Part shown: positions 47,549 through 56,387 of the stretch, piece after piece
Numbering within the stretch: position 1 is the first letter of the stretch
Layout: every line of letters starts with the position of its first letter
Assembly (NCBI RefSeq): GCF_047971185.1
Contig: NZ_JBKDZH010000003.1
Span: forward strand, 23,494 to 87,493
Direction of reading: 5' to 3'
Origin: Kluyvera sp047971185
GTDB lineage: Bacteria; Pseudomonadota; Gammaproteobacteria; Enterobacterales; Enterobacteriaceae
Length of the DNA: 64,000 nt
Notes under the pieces: generated by a model
What the model was told of the DNA's origin: nothing
The model's input: the letters and a program-made list of their open reading frames with translations, nothing else
The model's database searches: none
Made by a program: the position numbers and the translations under genes

Positions 47549-49740
47549 AATTTCTCCCCTTTCAGCAGCGCAGGCAGCGGCTGCTGAGGTTTAATCACGT
47601 TGCACCACACTTCTTTGCGACCGTCGTGTTCCTGGATGTAAACCCCCTGCAGCTCTGGCGCGAAGCCCGGCAGCAGGTTGATGCCTTCTTCCAGCGCTTT
47701 GAAGTAGCGCAGCACGGAATCTCCCCAGATTTCACCCGGGACGACGCACAGCACGCCAGGAGGATACGGCAGGGCGCCCTCGGCGGCGATTTTGCCTTCC
47801 GCCATCGACAGCGGCACCAGATCGACCTCGCCGCGAATGTAGGCAAAGTTCGCATCCTGCGGGTTCATGCTGACGCGCGGGAAGTGCGATTTACGGAACA
47901 TCTCTTTTTGCAGCTGTTTGACGTTGTGGCGGGCATACAGGTTATGCATTTCCTGGCACAGTTGACGCAGGGTATAGCCGGCGTAACGATCTTTATGCTG
48001 ACCGTAGAGCGACGGCAGCACCTCTTGCAATGGCGCGTCAGATTCCAGCAGCGTTTCGAAGCGCACCAGCAGCGCCACCAGCTGCTGTAGCTTGGCCATA
48101 TCTTCCGCTGGCGTCAGCAGGAACAGGATTGAGTTGAGGTCGCATTTTTCCGGTACCACGCCGTGTTCACGCAGGTAGTTGGCCAGAATGGTGGCCGGCA
48201 CGCCAAAGGTGTCGTACTCGCCGTTAGCGTCAATGCCCGGGGTAGTCAGCAGCAGTTTGCACGGGTCAACGAAGTACTGATGCTCCGCGTAGCCTTCAAA
48301 GCCGTGCCAGCGTTCCCCCGGTACGAAGTGGAAGAAACGCAGGTCGTTAGCAATCTGCTCGGTCGGCCAGGACTGCCACGGTTTACCGTCAATCTCGGCG
48401 GGTACAAACGGACGAATGTGGTGGCAGTTATCGAGAATCAGCTTACGCGCTTCGATACCGGTAGAAACGCAGTCCATCCACATATTGCGGCCCGCCTGGC
48501 CTTCATGCATTTTGGCGTTGACGTCCAGCGCGGCAAACAGCGGATAGAACGGGCTGGTGGAGGCGTGCATCATAAAGGCGTTGTTAAGGCGTTTATGCGG
48601 AACGTAGCGCTGCTGGCCCTTGATATGACTATCTTTTTTATGAATCTGCGAGGTTTGAGAGAAACCGGCCTGCTGCTTGTGCACCGACTGGGTCACCAGA
48701 ATTCCCGGATCGTTTTCATTCAGCTCCAGCAGCAGCGGCGAGCAGTCGGCCATCATCGGAATGAATTGTTCATAGCCGACCCACGCGGAGTCGAACAGGA
48801 TGTAGTCGCACAGGTGACCGATTTTATCCACTACCTGACGGGCGTTATAGATAGTACCGTCGTAGGTCCCCAACTGAATCACCGCCAGACGGAACGGACG
48901 TTCGTTGCGCGCGCGGTTTGGCGCCACTTCGGCCACCAGCTCACGCAGATAACCTTCTTCAAAGCAGTGGGCGTCGATACCGCCGATAAAGCCGTACGGG
49001 TTACGCGCGGTTTCCAGGTAGACCGGCGTAGCCCCGGCCTGCAACAGCGCACCGTGGTGGTTGGATTTGTGGTTGTTACGGTCAAACAGCACTAAATCGC
49101 CTGGGGTCAGCAGCGCGTTGAGCACCACCTTGTTGGAGGACGAGGTGCCGTTCAGCACGAAGTAGGTTTTATCGGCGTTAAACACTTTCGCCGCGTGCTG
49201 TTGAGCAATGCACGGCGCGCCTTCGTGGATCAGCAGATCGCCCATCGCCACGTCGGCGTTACACAGGTCGGAGCGGAACAGGGTTTCGCCGAAGTACTCG
49301 ACAAACTGGTTCCCGGCCGGATGGCGGCGGAAGAATTCACCGCCCTGGTGCCCCGGGCAGTCAAAGGCGCTGTTGCCCTGTGCCACGTAATCGACCAGCG
49401 CGCTAAAGAACGGCGGGCGCAGATTGACTTCATACTTGTGGGCGGCAGCCTCCAGCTGGCGGCCGTAGAAATCGTTGCGGGTTTCGTCGTGCTCAAATAC
49501 CCCTTGAATGCGAGCAAGATATTCAGCCGGAACAATCTGGTCTTTATTAATAGCAATAAACACCGGCAGGTTATAACCTGTAGCATCTATTTCATCGAGT
49601 TTACCGCACTCAACATCTTCAATAGATAATACGGCCGCCGCGACATCAATAAAGTGGGTGTCGCAGGTATTGATAATACTACGCTGGGTAGTGAAGCAGT
49701 CAGGGCATGAACGACTAACGGCAATTTTTAATTCAGACAT
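47545..49740 (-). CDS. speF: Inducible ornithine decarboxylase
   Basis: 731 aa. PLP-dependent fold-III-type (aspartate aminotransferase superfamily) decarboxylase making putrescine from ornithine at low pH. The PLP lysine lies in LVTQSVHKQQAGFSQTSQIHKKDSH (about 345-369), with an N-terminal wing domain and FVLNGTSSSNKVVLNALL near 193. Expression is expected to be controlled by the SpeFL arrest peptide 245 nt upstream. It is the first structural gene of the speF-potE operon. Confidence 0.97.
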   Translation of the reverse strand: MSELKIAVSRSCPDCFTTQRSIINTCDTHFIDVAAAVLSIEDVECGKLDEIDATGYNLPVFIAINKDQIVPAEYLARIQGVFEHDETRNDFYGRQLEAAAHKYEVNLRPPFFSALVDYVAQGNSAFDCPGHQGGEFFRRHPAGNQFVEYFGETLFRSDLCNADVAMGDLLIHEGAPCIAQQHAAKVFNADKTYFVLNGTSSSNKVVLNALLTPGDLVLFDRNNHKSNHHGALLQAGATPVYLETARNPYGFIGGIDAHCFEEGYLRELVAEVAPNRARNERPFRLAVIQLGTYDGTIYNARQVVDKIGHLCDYILFDSAWVGYEQFIPMMADCSPLLLELNENDPGILVTQSVHKQQAGFSQTSQIHKKDSHIKGQQRYVPHKRLNNAFMMHASTSPFYPLFAALDVNAKMHEGQAGRNMWMDCVSTGIEARKLILDNCHHIRPFVPAEIDGKPWQSWPTEQIANDLRFFHFVPGERWHGFEGYAEHQYFVDPCKLLLTTPGIDANGEYDTFGVPATILANYLREHGVVPEKCDLNSILFLLTPAEDMAKLQQLVALLVRFETLLESDAPLQEVLPSLYGQHKDRYAGYTLRQLCQEMHNLYARHNVKQLQKEMFRKSHFPRVSMNPQDANFAYIRGEVDLVPLSMAEGKIAAEGALPYPPGVLCVVPGEIWGDSVLRYFKALEEGINLLPGFAPELQGVYIQEHDGRKEVWCNVIKPQQPLPALLKGEKL

Positions 49741-49809
49741 TTTTTCGACTCTTTATTTTAGGTAATAGCAGTCCCTCAATTTCTCTATGGAGAAATTGAT
49801 ATCGCCGGA

Positions 49810-49859
49810 AAAAAAGCAATACGATCCCGCTGACAATAAAATCAGAACATTGCTTTTTT
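49810..49859 (-). promoter_or_regulatory. Long-range inverted repeat in the speF leader
   Basis: Sequences AAAAAAGCAAT (49810-49820) and ATTGCTTTTTT (49849-49859) are exact complements separated by 28 nt, placed between speFL and speF. In the minus-strand RNA the second arm ends in a U-run, so the hairpin could act as a terminator or, if reshaped by ribosome position, an antiterminator. Its role is unproven. Confidence 0.45.
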
Positions 49860-49984
49860 CAGAATGTGGCAAACCCAACCGGTCCGGTGGCCGGCAGATA
49901 CAGGTTTGTCATGGCGAGCGCTGGCAGCAGGCTAGAAGCCTGAATTAGCAAGGAATAACTGCGAGGCGCCCGAAGTCGGCAGAC

Positions 49985-50089
49985 TTATCGGGCGTTAAAG
50001 AAGTGAAAGTCGAAACTATTACGGTGGGCAAACATCATAATATGTGTAGTCCGCCGTATGTGGGGCATCAATCGGTTATTGTTTTCCAT
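49985..50089 (-). CDS. speFL: SpeFL ornithine-sensing arrest peptide
   Basis: 34 codons, start ATG 50087-50089 and stop TAA, preceded by GAGG. The peptide begins MENNNRLMPHIRRTTHIMMF and ends AHRNSFDFHFFNAR. This matches E. coli SpeFL in length, with the conserved IRRTTHIM and HRNSFDFHFFNAR parts that form the ornithine-binding nascent chain. When ornithine is captured in the ribosome exit tunnel the ribosome stalls near the stop codon, blocking Rho access and inducing speF-potE (established for E. coli). Confidence 0.94.
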   Translation of the reverse strand: MENNNRLMPHIRRTTHIMMFAHRNSFDFHFFNAR

Positions 50090-50368
50090 TTCGTATACCT
50101 CAGATGAATATCCTAAAGCGCAGTCATTTTATCTCCAGATGGGCTTAAAACTGTGAGTCCGATCAACAATAAGAGATCATTTATAAAATAATTCGTTGCA
50201 TGCTGCTCTATCGCCAGGATTAAATTCTGAATTGTTTATGAAGTGTAAATTAATTGTGATTCATTTAATTTAAATGAAGGGTAGGGAGAGATAAGAATAT
50301 TATTTAATTGATAGGATGTTTCTTACAATAATAATGTAAAAGAGGGCGGTATCATTATGAATAATTAT
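50090..50368 (-). other. A/T-rich gap upstream of speFL and after kdpE
   Basis: 279 bp, very A/T-rich. It should hold the speFL-speF promoter and the end of the kdp transcript. A 16-bp perfect palindrome ATGAATAATTATTCAT (50357-50372) overlaps the kdpE stop. I see no gene and no strong intrinsic terminator. Confidence 0.5.
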
Positions 50369-51046
50369 TCATAAAATAAATCGATAGCCAATCCCAGTTT
50401 CCGTTAGTAAATGCTTTGGACGCGCGGGATCGTTCTCCAGCTTCTGACGTAAATGCCCCATATAAATGCGTAAATAATGACTATGCTCCACCGCATTGGG
50501 TCCCCAGACATGGTTCAGTAGCTGACGTTGGGTAAGGACTTTTCCGGCATTATTCAGCAACATTGCCAGCAGGCGAAACTCGATAGGTGTTAAATGAATC
50601 TCTTCGCTGCCGCGGGTGATGCGATGAGCGGCCAGATCGACCGTAATATCGGAGAAGGTCATTACCGCCTCGCCAGGCTGCGTCCCCGCATGGCGACGCA
50701 GCGCCACGCGCAGCCGTGCCTGTAGCTCGCCGATACCAAACGGTTTGCTGAGATAGTCGTCGGCACCGGCGTCCAGCGCCGCGATTTTATCGTTTTCTTC
50801 GCTGCGCGCGGACAGCACGATTATCGGCACCGGGCTCCACTGGCGAATATCACGAATAAAATCGAGGCCATCGCCGTCCGGCAGGCCGAGGTCAAGGATC
50901 ACCAGATCGGGTTTACGCGTCGCCGCCTCCAGTAAACCGCGCTGGAGGGTGTCGGCGTCAAAGACGCGCAGATCTTCGGCTTCCAGCGCGGTGCGCAGAA
51001 AACGGCGAATGGCGTGTTCATCTTCAACGATCAAAACGCTGGTCAC
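50369..51046 (-). CDS. kdpE: Response regulator KdpE
   Basis: 225 aa with a GTG start that overlaps the kdpD stop (GTGA). OmpR/PhoB-type regulator. Receiver phospho-acceptor Asp52 in LVILDLGLPDGDG, acidic pocket Glu8/Asp9, conserved Lys in YLSKPFG near 108, and a C-terminal winged helix (LTPIEFRLLAMLLNNAGKVLTQRQLLNHVWG, about 150-180). It activates kdpFABC when potassium is limiting or osmolarity is high. Confidence 0.97.
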   Translation of the reverse strand: MTSVLIVEDEHAIRRFLRTALEAEDLRVFDADTLQRGLLEAATRKPDLVILDLGLPDGDGLDFIRDIRQWSPVPIIVLSARSEENDKIAALDAGADDYLSKPFGIGELQARLRVALRRHAGTQPGEAVMTFSDITVDLAAHRITRGSEEIHLTPIEFRLLAMLLNNAGKVLTQRQLLNHVWGPNAVEHSHYLRIYMGHLRQKLENDPARPKHLLTETGIGYRFIL

Positions 51047-53730
51047 AGCTTCTCATATCCCTCTTCAAGTTCAGGCGGTTGTTCCAGTGGAAGTGTAACA
51101 CGAAAACAGGCGCCGCCTTCCGGGCGGTTGCTGGCGGATAGGGTGCCGCCGTGAATCTCGACGATGGCCTGACAAATCGCCAGCCCCAGCCCCACGCCGG
51201 GAATGGCCGACTCTTTATGGCCGCGGGCGAATTTAGCAAAAATATGCTGCTCCTGGCCGCCGGGAATACCCGGCCCGCTGTCCCAGACGTCCAGCAGAAG
51301 CTGGTGATTTTCGGTGGCCGCGCGAATGCCGATTTGCGCCTCGCTGCCGGCATACTTGACGGCGTTCTCCAGCAGATTGTTGAGCACCCGCTCAAACAGC
51401 GGGCCATCGAGATGCACTAGCATCAGCGGGTCGGGCAGGGAGAGGGTGATTTTGCGCCCGCCGAGGGTGGGCTCCAGCGTACGCAGCGCGCTGCCAACCA
51501 CTTCCTCCAGCGTCAGCCACTCTTTATTGAGGTTAAAGCCGCCGGACTGAATCCGCGCCATATCCAGCAGATTGTTCACCAGCCGGGTGGTGTTCAGCAC
51601 GTGCTGGCGAATCTCGTTGGCCTGCGGCGCGTAGGGCGAACCGCTGCTGGCAAGGTCGAGCGTCAGAATTTCCGCCTGGCCAAACAGCACGGTCAGCGGC
51701 GTGCGCAGGTCGTGCGACAGCGCGGCGAGCAGTGAGTTACGCAGGCTTTCACGTTCGCTGATAAGCCTGGATTGCTCTTCGCTGGCCGTCAGCGCCAGCC
51801 GCTCCAGCGCGCTGGCCACCAGCAGAGTAAAGGTCTCCAGCAGCCGCTGCTGCTCTGGCACCATCAGCTGGCGGAGATTATTCGGCTCAACGACCACCAG
51901 GCCGTGGGTTTTATCGGCGCTGCGTAGGGGCAGCAGCAGATAGGGCACGCCGGGCAGGGTGTCGGTTCCCGCCCCGGCGGGCAGCCCTTTGTCAAAACTC
52001 CAGTGGGCGATGGCCTGATCCCAGGGCGTCATGCCCTCCTGATGGTTTAACGCCGCCAGCTTGCCGTTTTCATCCGGCAACAGCACCTGGCTGCGGGCGT
52101 GAAAGGTTGAGCGAATATACTGCTCGCAGGTGAGGGCGATATCGCGAGCGTTGCGCCCCACCGCCAGCGTTTTCGACATCTCATACAGGTGGCGCGTTCG
52201 CTGCTCGCGATAGCGGGCCACGCGCGCCTGATAGCGCACGCCGGCGGTGAGATTACCGATCACCAGCCCGACGGTGAGCATGACGGCGAAGGTCAGCAGA
52301 TACTGCACGTCGGACACCGCCAGCGTGCCGCGTGGGGCAATAAAGAAGAGATCGAAGCTGACCACGTTGATGACGGTCGCCAGCACCGACGGCCAGCGGC
52401 CGTAGAACAGCGCGACGATCACCACGCCCAGCAGGTAGAGCATCACCAGGTTGGCGGCCTCAAAGGCCATCAGCCACTGGTTGGCGACCAGCGTAATGGC
52501 GGCGCACAGCCCCAGCGCCACCAGACAGCCGCGGATTTGCACCCGCCATTTGTCGATAAACGGCCGGCGATCGCCTGGGCGTTCGGGCAGCGGCAGCGGC
52601 GTTTCGTCCACGCCAATCACCAGCAGATCAAGCTCCGGCGCGTGGCGGGAAAGACGGTCGCTGAAACGTTCGCCGCGCCACCAGCGACGCTGCTGCTGAC
52701 GGCCAATCACGATTTTGCCGAGGTTGTGTTCGCGGGCATAGCGAATGACCGCCGCCTCTTCAGACGGGTCCGACAGCGTCGCGGTCTCGGCCCCCAGCTC
52801 CTGCGCCAGGCGCAGGGCGCTGAGAATGGCGCGCCGCTGCGCTTCGGGCAGGCGGTGTAGGGTGGGGGTTTCAACGTAAACGGCGTGCCAGACGCTGCCC
52901 AGACGGGCGGCCAGGCGCGCGGCGGTGCGCACCAGCTTTTCGCTGCCGGTATGGTGGCCAATACACAGCAGGATCGCATCCTGGGTATGCCACACTTTTT
53001 CCTGCCCCTGAGCGTCACGCCAGGCGCGCATCTGATCGTCCACCCGCTCGGCGGTACGGCGCAGCGCCAGCTCGCGCAGGGCAATCAGATTGCCTTTGCG
53101 AAAGAAGTTCTCGATGGCGCGTTCGGCCTGACCGGCCAGATAAACCTTGCCTTCGTTAAGACGCTGGCGCAGATCGTCCGGCGGCAGATCCACCAGCACC
53201 ACCTCATCGGCGGCATCAAAAAAAGGATCCGGCACGGTTTCCCGCACCTGAATGCCGGTAACGCCGCTGACGACATCGTTCAGGCTCTCCAGATGCTGCA
53301 CGTTGACGGTGGTGAACACGTCGATGCCCGCCTCCAGCAGCTCGTCGATGTCTTGCCAGCGTTTGGGATGACGGGAACCGGGGGCGTTGCTGTGGGCCAG
53401 CTCGTCCATTAACACCAGCGCCGGGCGGCGGGCAAGGGCGGCATCGAGGTCGAATTCTGTCACGTAGCGGCCGCGGTAGGCGGTGCGCTTCGGCGGCAGC
53501 ATGCTCAGGCCGTTCAGCATCGCGGCGGTCTCTTTGCGCCCGTGGGTCTCCACCACCCCCGCCAGCACGTCTAACCCCTGAGCGCGCAGCCGCTGCGCCT
53601 CCGCCAGCATCGCCCAGGTTTTACCCACCCCGGCGCAGGCGCCGAAGAAAATCTTCAGCTTGCCGCGATGCGCGTCGGCGGTTTGTTCCAGCAGGCGGTC
53701 CGGGTTGGGACGCAGCGGCTCGTCGGTCAT
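51043..53730 (-). CDS. kdpD: Potassium-sensing histidine kinase KdpD
   Basis: 895 aa from the ATG at 53728-53730 (another ATG directly before it overlaps the kdpC stop). The N-terminal KdpD domain has Walker A GACAGVGKT at residues 30-38, followed by a universal-stress-protein-like domain (about 250-370), four transmembrane helices (about 400-500), a GAF domain, and the kinase core with phospho-His in LLAALSHDLRTPL (about 673) and the ATP-binding N and G boxes (NLLENAVKY, WDSGPGIPGG, GVGLGLAICQ). It phosphorylates KdpE. Confidence 0.97.
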   Translation of the reverse strand: MTDEPLRPNPDRLLEQTADAHRGKLKIFFGACAGVGKTWAMLAEAQRLRAQGLDVLAGVVETHGRKETAAMLNGLSMLPPKRTAYRGRYVTEFDLDAALARRPALVLMDELAHSNAPGSRHPKRWQDIDELLEAGIDVFTTVNVQHLESLNDVVSGVTGIQVRETVPDPFFDAADEVVLVDLPPDDLRQRLNEGKVYLAGQAERAIENFFRKGNLIALRELALRRTAERVDDQMRAWRDAQGQEKVWHTQDAILLCIGHHTGSEKLVRTAARLAARLGSVWHAVYVETPTLHRLPEAQRRAILSALRLAQELGAETATLSDPSEEAAVIRYAREHNLGKIVIGRQQQRRWWRGERFSDRLSRHAPELDLLVIGVDETPLPLPERPGDRRPFIDKWRVQIRGCLVALGLCAAITLVANQWLMAFEAANLVMLYLLGVVIVALFYGRWPSVLATVINVVSFDLFFIAPRGTLAVSDVQYLLTFAVMLTVGLVIGNLTAGVRYQARVARYREQRTRHLYEMSKTLAVGRNARDIALTCEQYIRSTFHARSQVLLPDENGKLAALNHQEGMTPWDQAIAHWSFDKGLPAGAGTDTLPGVPYLLLPLRSADKTHGLVVVEPNNLRQLMVPEQQRLLETFTLLVASALERLALTASEEQSRLISERESLRNSLLAALSHDLRTPLTVLFGQAEILTLDLASSGSPYAPQANEIRQHVLNTTRLVNNLLDMARIQSGGFNLNKEWLTLEEVVGSALRTLEPTLGGRKITLSLPDPLMLVHLDGPLFERVLNNLLENAVKYAGSEAQIGIRAATENHQLLLDVWDSGPGIPGGQEQHIFAKFARGHKESAIPGVGLGLAICQAIVEIHGGTLSASNRPEGGACFRVTLPLEQPPELEEGYEKL

Positions 53731-53732
53731 CA

Positions 53733-54308
53733 TCAATTATCCTTGTGGGCATCCAGCGCCATATTCAGCTCAATAATATTTACCACAGGTTGGCCGAGAA
53801 AGCCGAGCAGCGGCGTATGGGTGGCTGCCTGTACCTGCTGCGTTAACCATTGCGGCGAGAGCCCGCGCGCTTTGGCGATACGCGGTACCTGCCACAGCGC
53901 GGCGGCGGGCGTCAGGTTGGCGTCCAGCCCGCTGGCGGAGGCGGTGACCAGCTCGACCGGTACCGTGCGGCTGGCGTCCGGGTTAGCGGCGCGCAGCGCG
54001 GCGATGCGGTCGGTAAACAGCTTATCCAGCGCCGGGTTGCTGCCCGCCAGATTACTGCCGCCGGAGGCCAGCGGGTTATCCGGCGCGTCGGTGGTGGCGG
54101 ACGGACGGCCCTGAAAATAGCCGGGATCGCTAAAGTACTGGCCGATCAGCATCGATCCGCGAATCTGCTGGTTTGTGAAAATCAGCGAACCGTTGGCCTG
54201 AGCCGGGAACAGCCACTGCCCGAGCGCGATGGTCAGCAGCGGATAAACGCCGCCGGTCATCAGCGCCAGAAACAGAAAAATAACAACAGCAGGACGTAAT
54301 GCAGACAT
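53733..54308 (-). CDS. kdpC: Potassium-transporting ATPase subunit KdpC
   Basis: 191 aa. One N-terminal transmembrane helix (about 7-28, PAVVIFLFLALMTGGVYPLLTI) and a periplasmic domain with the conserved GSMLIGQYFSDPGYFQGRPSATTDAPDNPLASGGSNL region (about 50-87). It stabilises the KdpAB complex. It lies 10 bp after kdpB and overlaps the kdpD start region. Confidence 0.97.
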   Translation of the reverse strand: MSALRPAVVIFLFLALMTGGVYPLLTIALGQWLFPAQANGSLIFTNQQIRGSMLIGQYFSDPGYFQGRPSATTDAPDNPLASGGSNLAGSNPALDKLFTDRIAALRAANPDASRTVPVELVTASASGLDANLTPAAALWQVPRIAKARGLSPQWLTQQVQAATHTPLLGFLGQPVVNIIELNMALDAHKDN

Positions 54309-54318
54309 GGTTATTTCC

Positions 54319-56367
54319 TCACACCAGACCCAGCAGGGTTAACAGCACATCAATCACTTTAATGCCGATAAACGGCACCACCAGCCCGCCCGCGCCGTAA
54401 ATCCACAGGTTGCGGCGCAGCATCGCCGACGCCGACAGCGGGCGGTAGCTCACCCCTTTTAACGCCAGCGGCAGCAGGAAAACGATGATCAGCGCGTTGA
54501 AAATCACCGCGCTGAGGATCGCCGAATTGGGCGAATGCAGGTGCATGATGTTGAGCACGCCCAGCTGCGGCCAGCTGGCGGCAAAGGCCGCCGGGATAAT
54601 GGCGAAATACTTCGCCACGTCGTTGGCGATACTGAAGGTGGTCAGCGAGCCGCGGGTCATCAGCATCTGTTTACCGATGTGGACGACCTCAATCAGTTTG
54701 GTCGGGTTAGAGTCGAGGTCGACCATGTTGCCCGCCTCTTTCGCCGCCTGCGTACCCGAGTTCATCGCGACCGCCACGTCGGCCTGCGCCAGCGCCGGAG
54801 CGTCGTTGGTACCGTCGCCGGTCATCGCCACCATCCGGCCTTCGGACTGGTACTGGCGAATCAGCGCCAGCTTGGCTTCCGGCGTGGCCTCGGCCAGAAA
54901 ATCATCCACCCCCGCCTCGGCGGCGATTGCAGCGGCGGTCAGCCGGTTGTCGCCGGTGATCATCACCGTTTTAATGCCCATTTTGCGCAGCTGGGCGAAG
55001 CGCTCTTTGATGCCGCCTTTGACGATATCCTTCAGCGCAATCACGCCGAGCACCTGCGCGCCTTCCGCCACCACCAGCGGCGTGGCCCCCAGGCTGGCAA
55101 CGCTTTCGACTTTATGCTCCACATCAAGCGGGAACTGGCCGCCGTTGCTCTCAATATGGCGGCGAATGGCATCGACCGAACCTTTGCGGATCATGCGGTT
55201 ATCAATGTTGATGCCGCTCATTCTGCTCTGGGCGGTAAACGGCACGAAAGTGGCGTGCAGCGCCTGCACGTCGCGCTCGCGCAGGTTAAAGCGCTGTTTG
55301 GCCAGCACCACGATGCTGCGGCCTTCCGGCGTTTCATCGGCAAGCGACGAGAGCTGCGCGGCGTCGGCCAGCGTTTTCTCTTCCACGCCCTGAGCGGGCA
55401 GGAACTGCGAGGCCTGGCGGTTACCGAGGGTGATGGTGCCGGTTTTATCCAGCAGCAGCACGTCGACGTCGCCCGCCGCTTCTACCGCGCGGCCGCTGGT
55501 GGCGATAACGTTGGCGCCGAGCATACGGCTCATCCCCGCCACCCCGATGGCCGACAGCAGGCCGCCGATGGTGGTCGGAATCAGGCATACCAGCAGCGCG
55601 ACCAGCACGGTGACGCTAATCGGCGCGCCGCTCCAGGCGGAGAACGGCCAGATGGTCGCCGTTGCCAGCAAGAAAACAAGGGTCAGCGCCACCAGCAGAA
55701 TCGTCAGCGCGATTTCATTTGGCGTTTTGCGTCGCTGCGCGCCTTCGACCATGGCGATCATCCGGTCAAGGAACGTTTCGCCCGGGTTGACGCTACAGCG
55801 CACCACCAGCCAGTCGGAGAGAATACGCGTCCCGCCGGTGACCGAAGCGAAGTCGCCGCCGGATTCACGAATGACCGGCGCAGACTCCCCGGTAATCGCG
55901 CTTTCATCTACCGACGCGCCGCCTTCTATTACTTCGCCGTCGCAGGGAATAATGTCACCGGCTTCCACCAGCACCACGTCGCCTTTACGCAGATCGTCGG
56001 CCGGCACGTGGTCCATCGCCGCGCCGTAGCGCGCTTCGCGCAGCTTGCGGGCAAAGGCGGTTTTCTTCACCCCTTTCAGGCTGTTGGCCTGCGCTTTGCT
56101 GCGGCCTTCCGCCATCGCTTCGGCAAAGTTGGCGAACAGCACGGTAAACCACAGCCACAGGGCAATCGCGCTGCTGAAGCCGACGTTGCCGGGCAGCGCG
56201 CCCAGCGCCATGGCCACCGCCAGTGCGCTGGTCAGCACGCTGCCAATCCAGACGATAAACATCACCGGATTGCGCCACTGGACGGTGGGGCTGAGTTTCT
56301 TCACGGCGTCGATCAGCGCCTGGCGAACCAGCGACGGTTCAAACAGGCCCAGTTGTTTGCGACTCAT
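54319..56367 (-). CDS. kdpB: Potassium-transporting P-type ATPase subunit KdpB
   Basis: 682 aa from the ATG at 56365-56367, exact E. coli length. Class I P-type ATPase that powers K+ uptake. The actuator motif is AITGESAPV near 160, the phosphorylation motif LLLDKTGTITLGN with Asp near 307, the nucleotide domain has RMSGINIDNRMIRKGS near 382-397, and the hinge is MTGDGTNDAPALAQADVAVAMNSG near 515. The regulatory Ser162 of the TGES loop is present. Confidence 0.98.
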   Translation of the reverse strand: MSRKQLGLFEPSLVRQALIDAVKKLSPTVQWRNPVMFIVWIGSVLTSALAVAMALGALPGNVGFSSAIALWLWFTVLFANFAEAMAEGRSKAQANSLKGVKKTAFARKLREARYGAAMDHVPADDLRKGDVVLVEAGDIIPCDGEVIEGGASVDESAITGESAPVIRESGGDFASVTGGTRILSDWLVVRCSVNPGETFLDRMIAMVEGAQRRKTPNEIALTILLVALTLVFLLATATIWPFSAWSGAPISVTVLVALLVCLIPTTIGGLLSAIGVAGMSRMLGANVIATSGRAVEAAGDVDVLLLDKTGTITLGNRQASQFLPAQGVEEKTLADAAQLSSLADETPEGRSIVVLAKQRFNLRERDVQALHATFVPFTAQSRMSGINIDNRMIRKGSVDAIRRHIESNGGQFPLDVEHKVESVASLGATPLVVAEGAQVLGVIALKDIVKGGIKERFAQLRKMGIKTVMITGDNRLTAAAIAAEAGVDDFLAEATPEAKLALIRQYQSEGRMVAMTGDGTNDAPALAQADVAVAMNSGTQAAKEAGNMVDLDSNPTKLIEVVHIGKQMLMTRGSLTTFSIANDVAKYFAIIPAAFAASWPQLGVLNIMHLHSPNSAILSAVIFNALIIVFLLPLALKGVSYRPLSASAMLRRNLWIYGAGGLVVPFIGIKVIDVLLTLLGLV

Positions 56368-56387
56368 AACCAATAGCTCCGCATCAC

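Noticed and set aside
54535..56376. 613-codon open frame on the plus strand opposite kdpB
   Set aside because: Antisense shadow of a full, motif-perfect KdpB; composition is His/Arg/Gln-rich low-quality sequence typical of the complement of GC-rich coding DNA.
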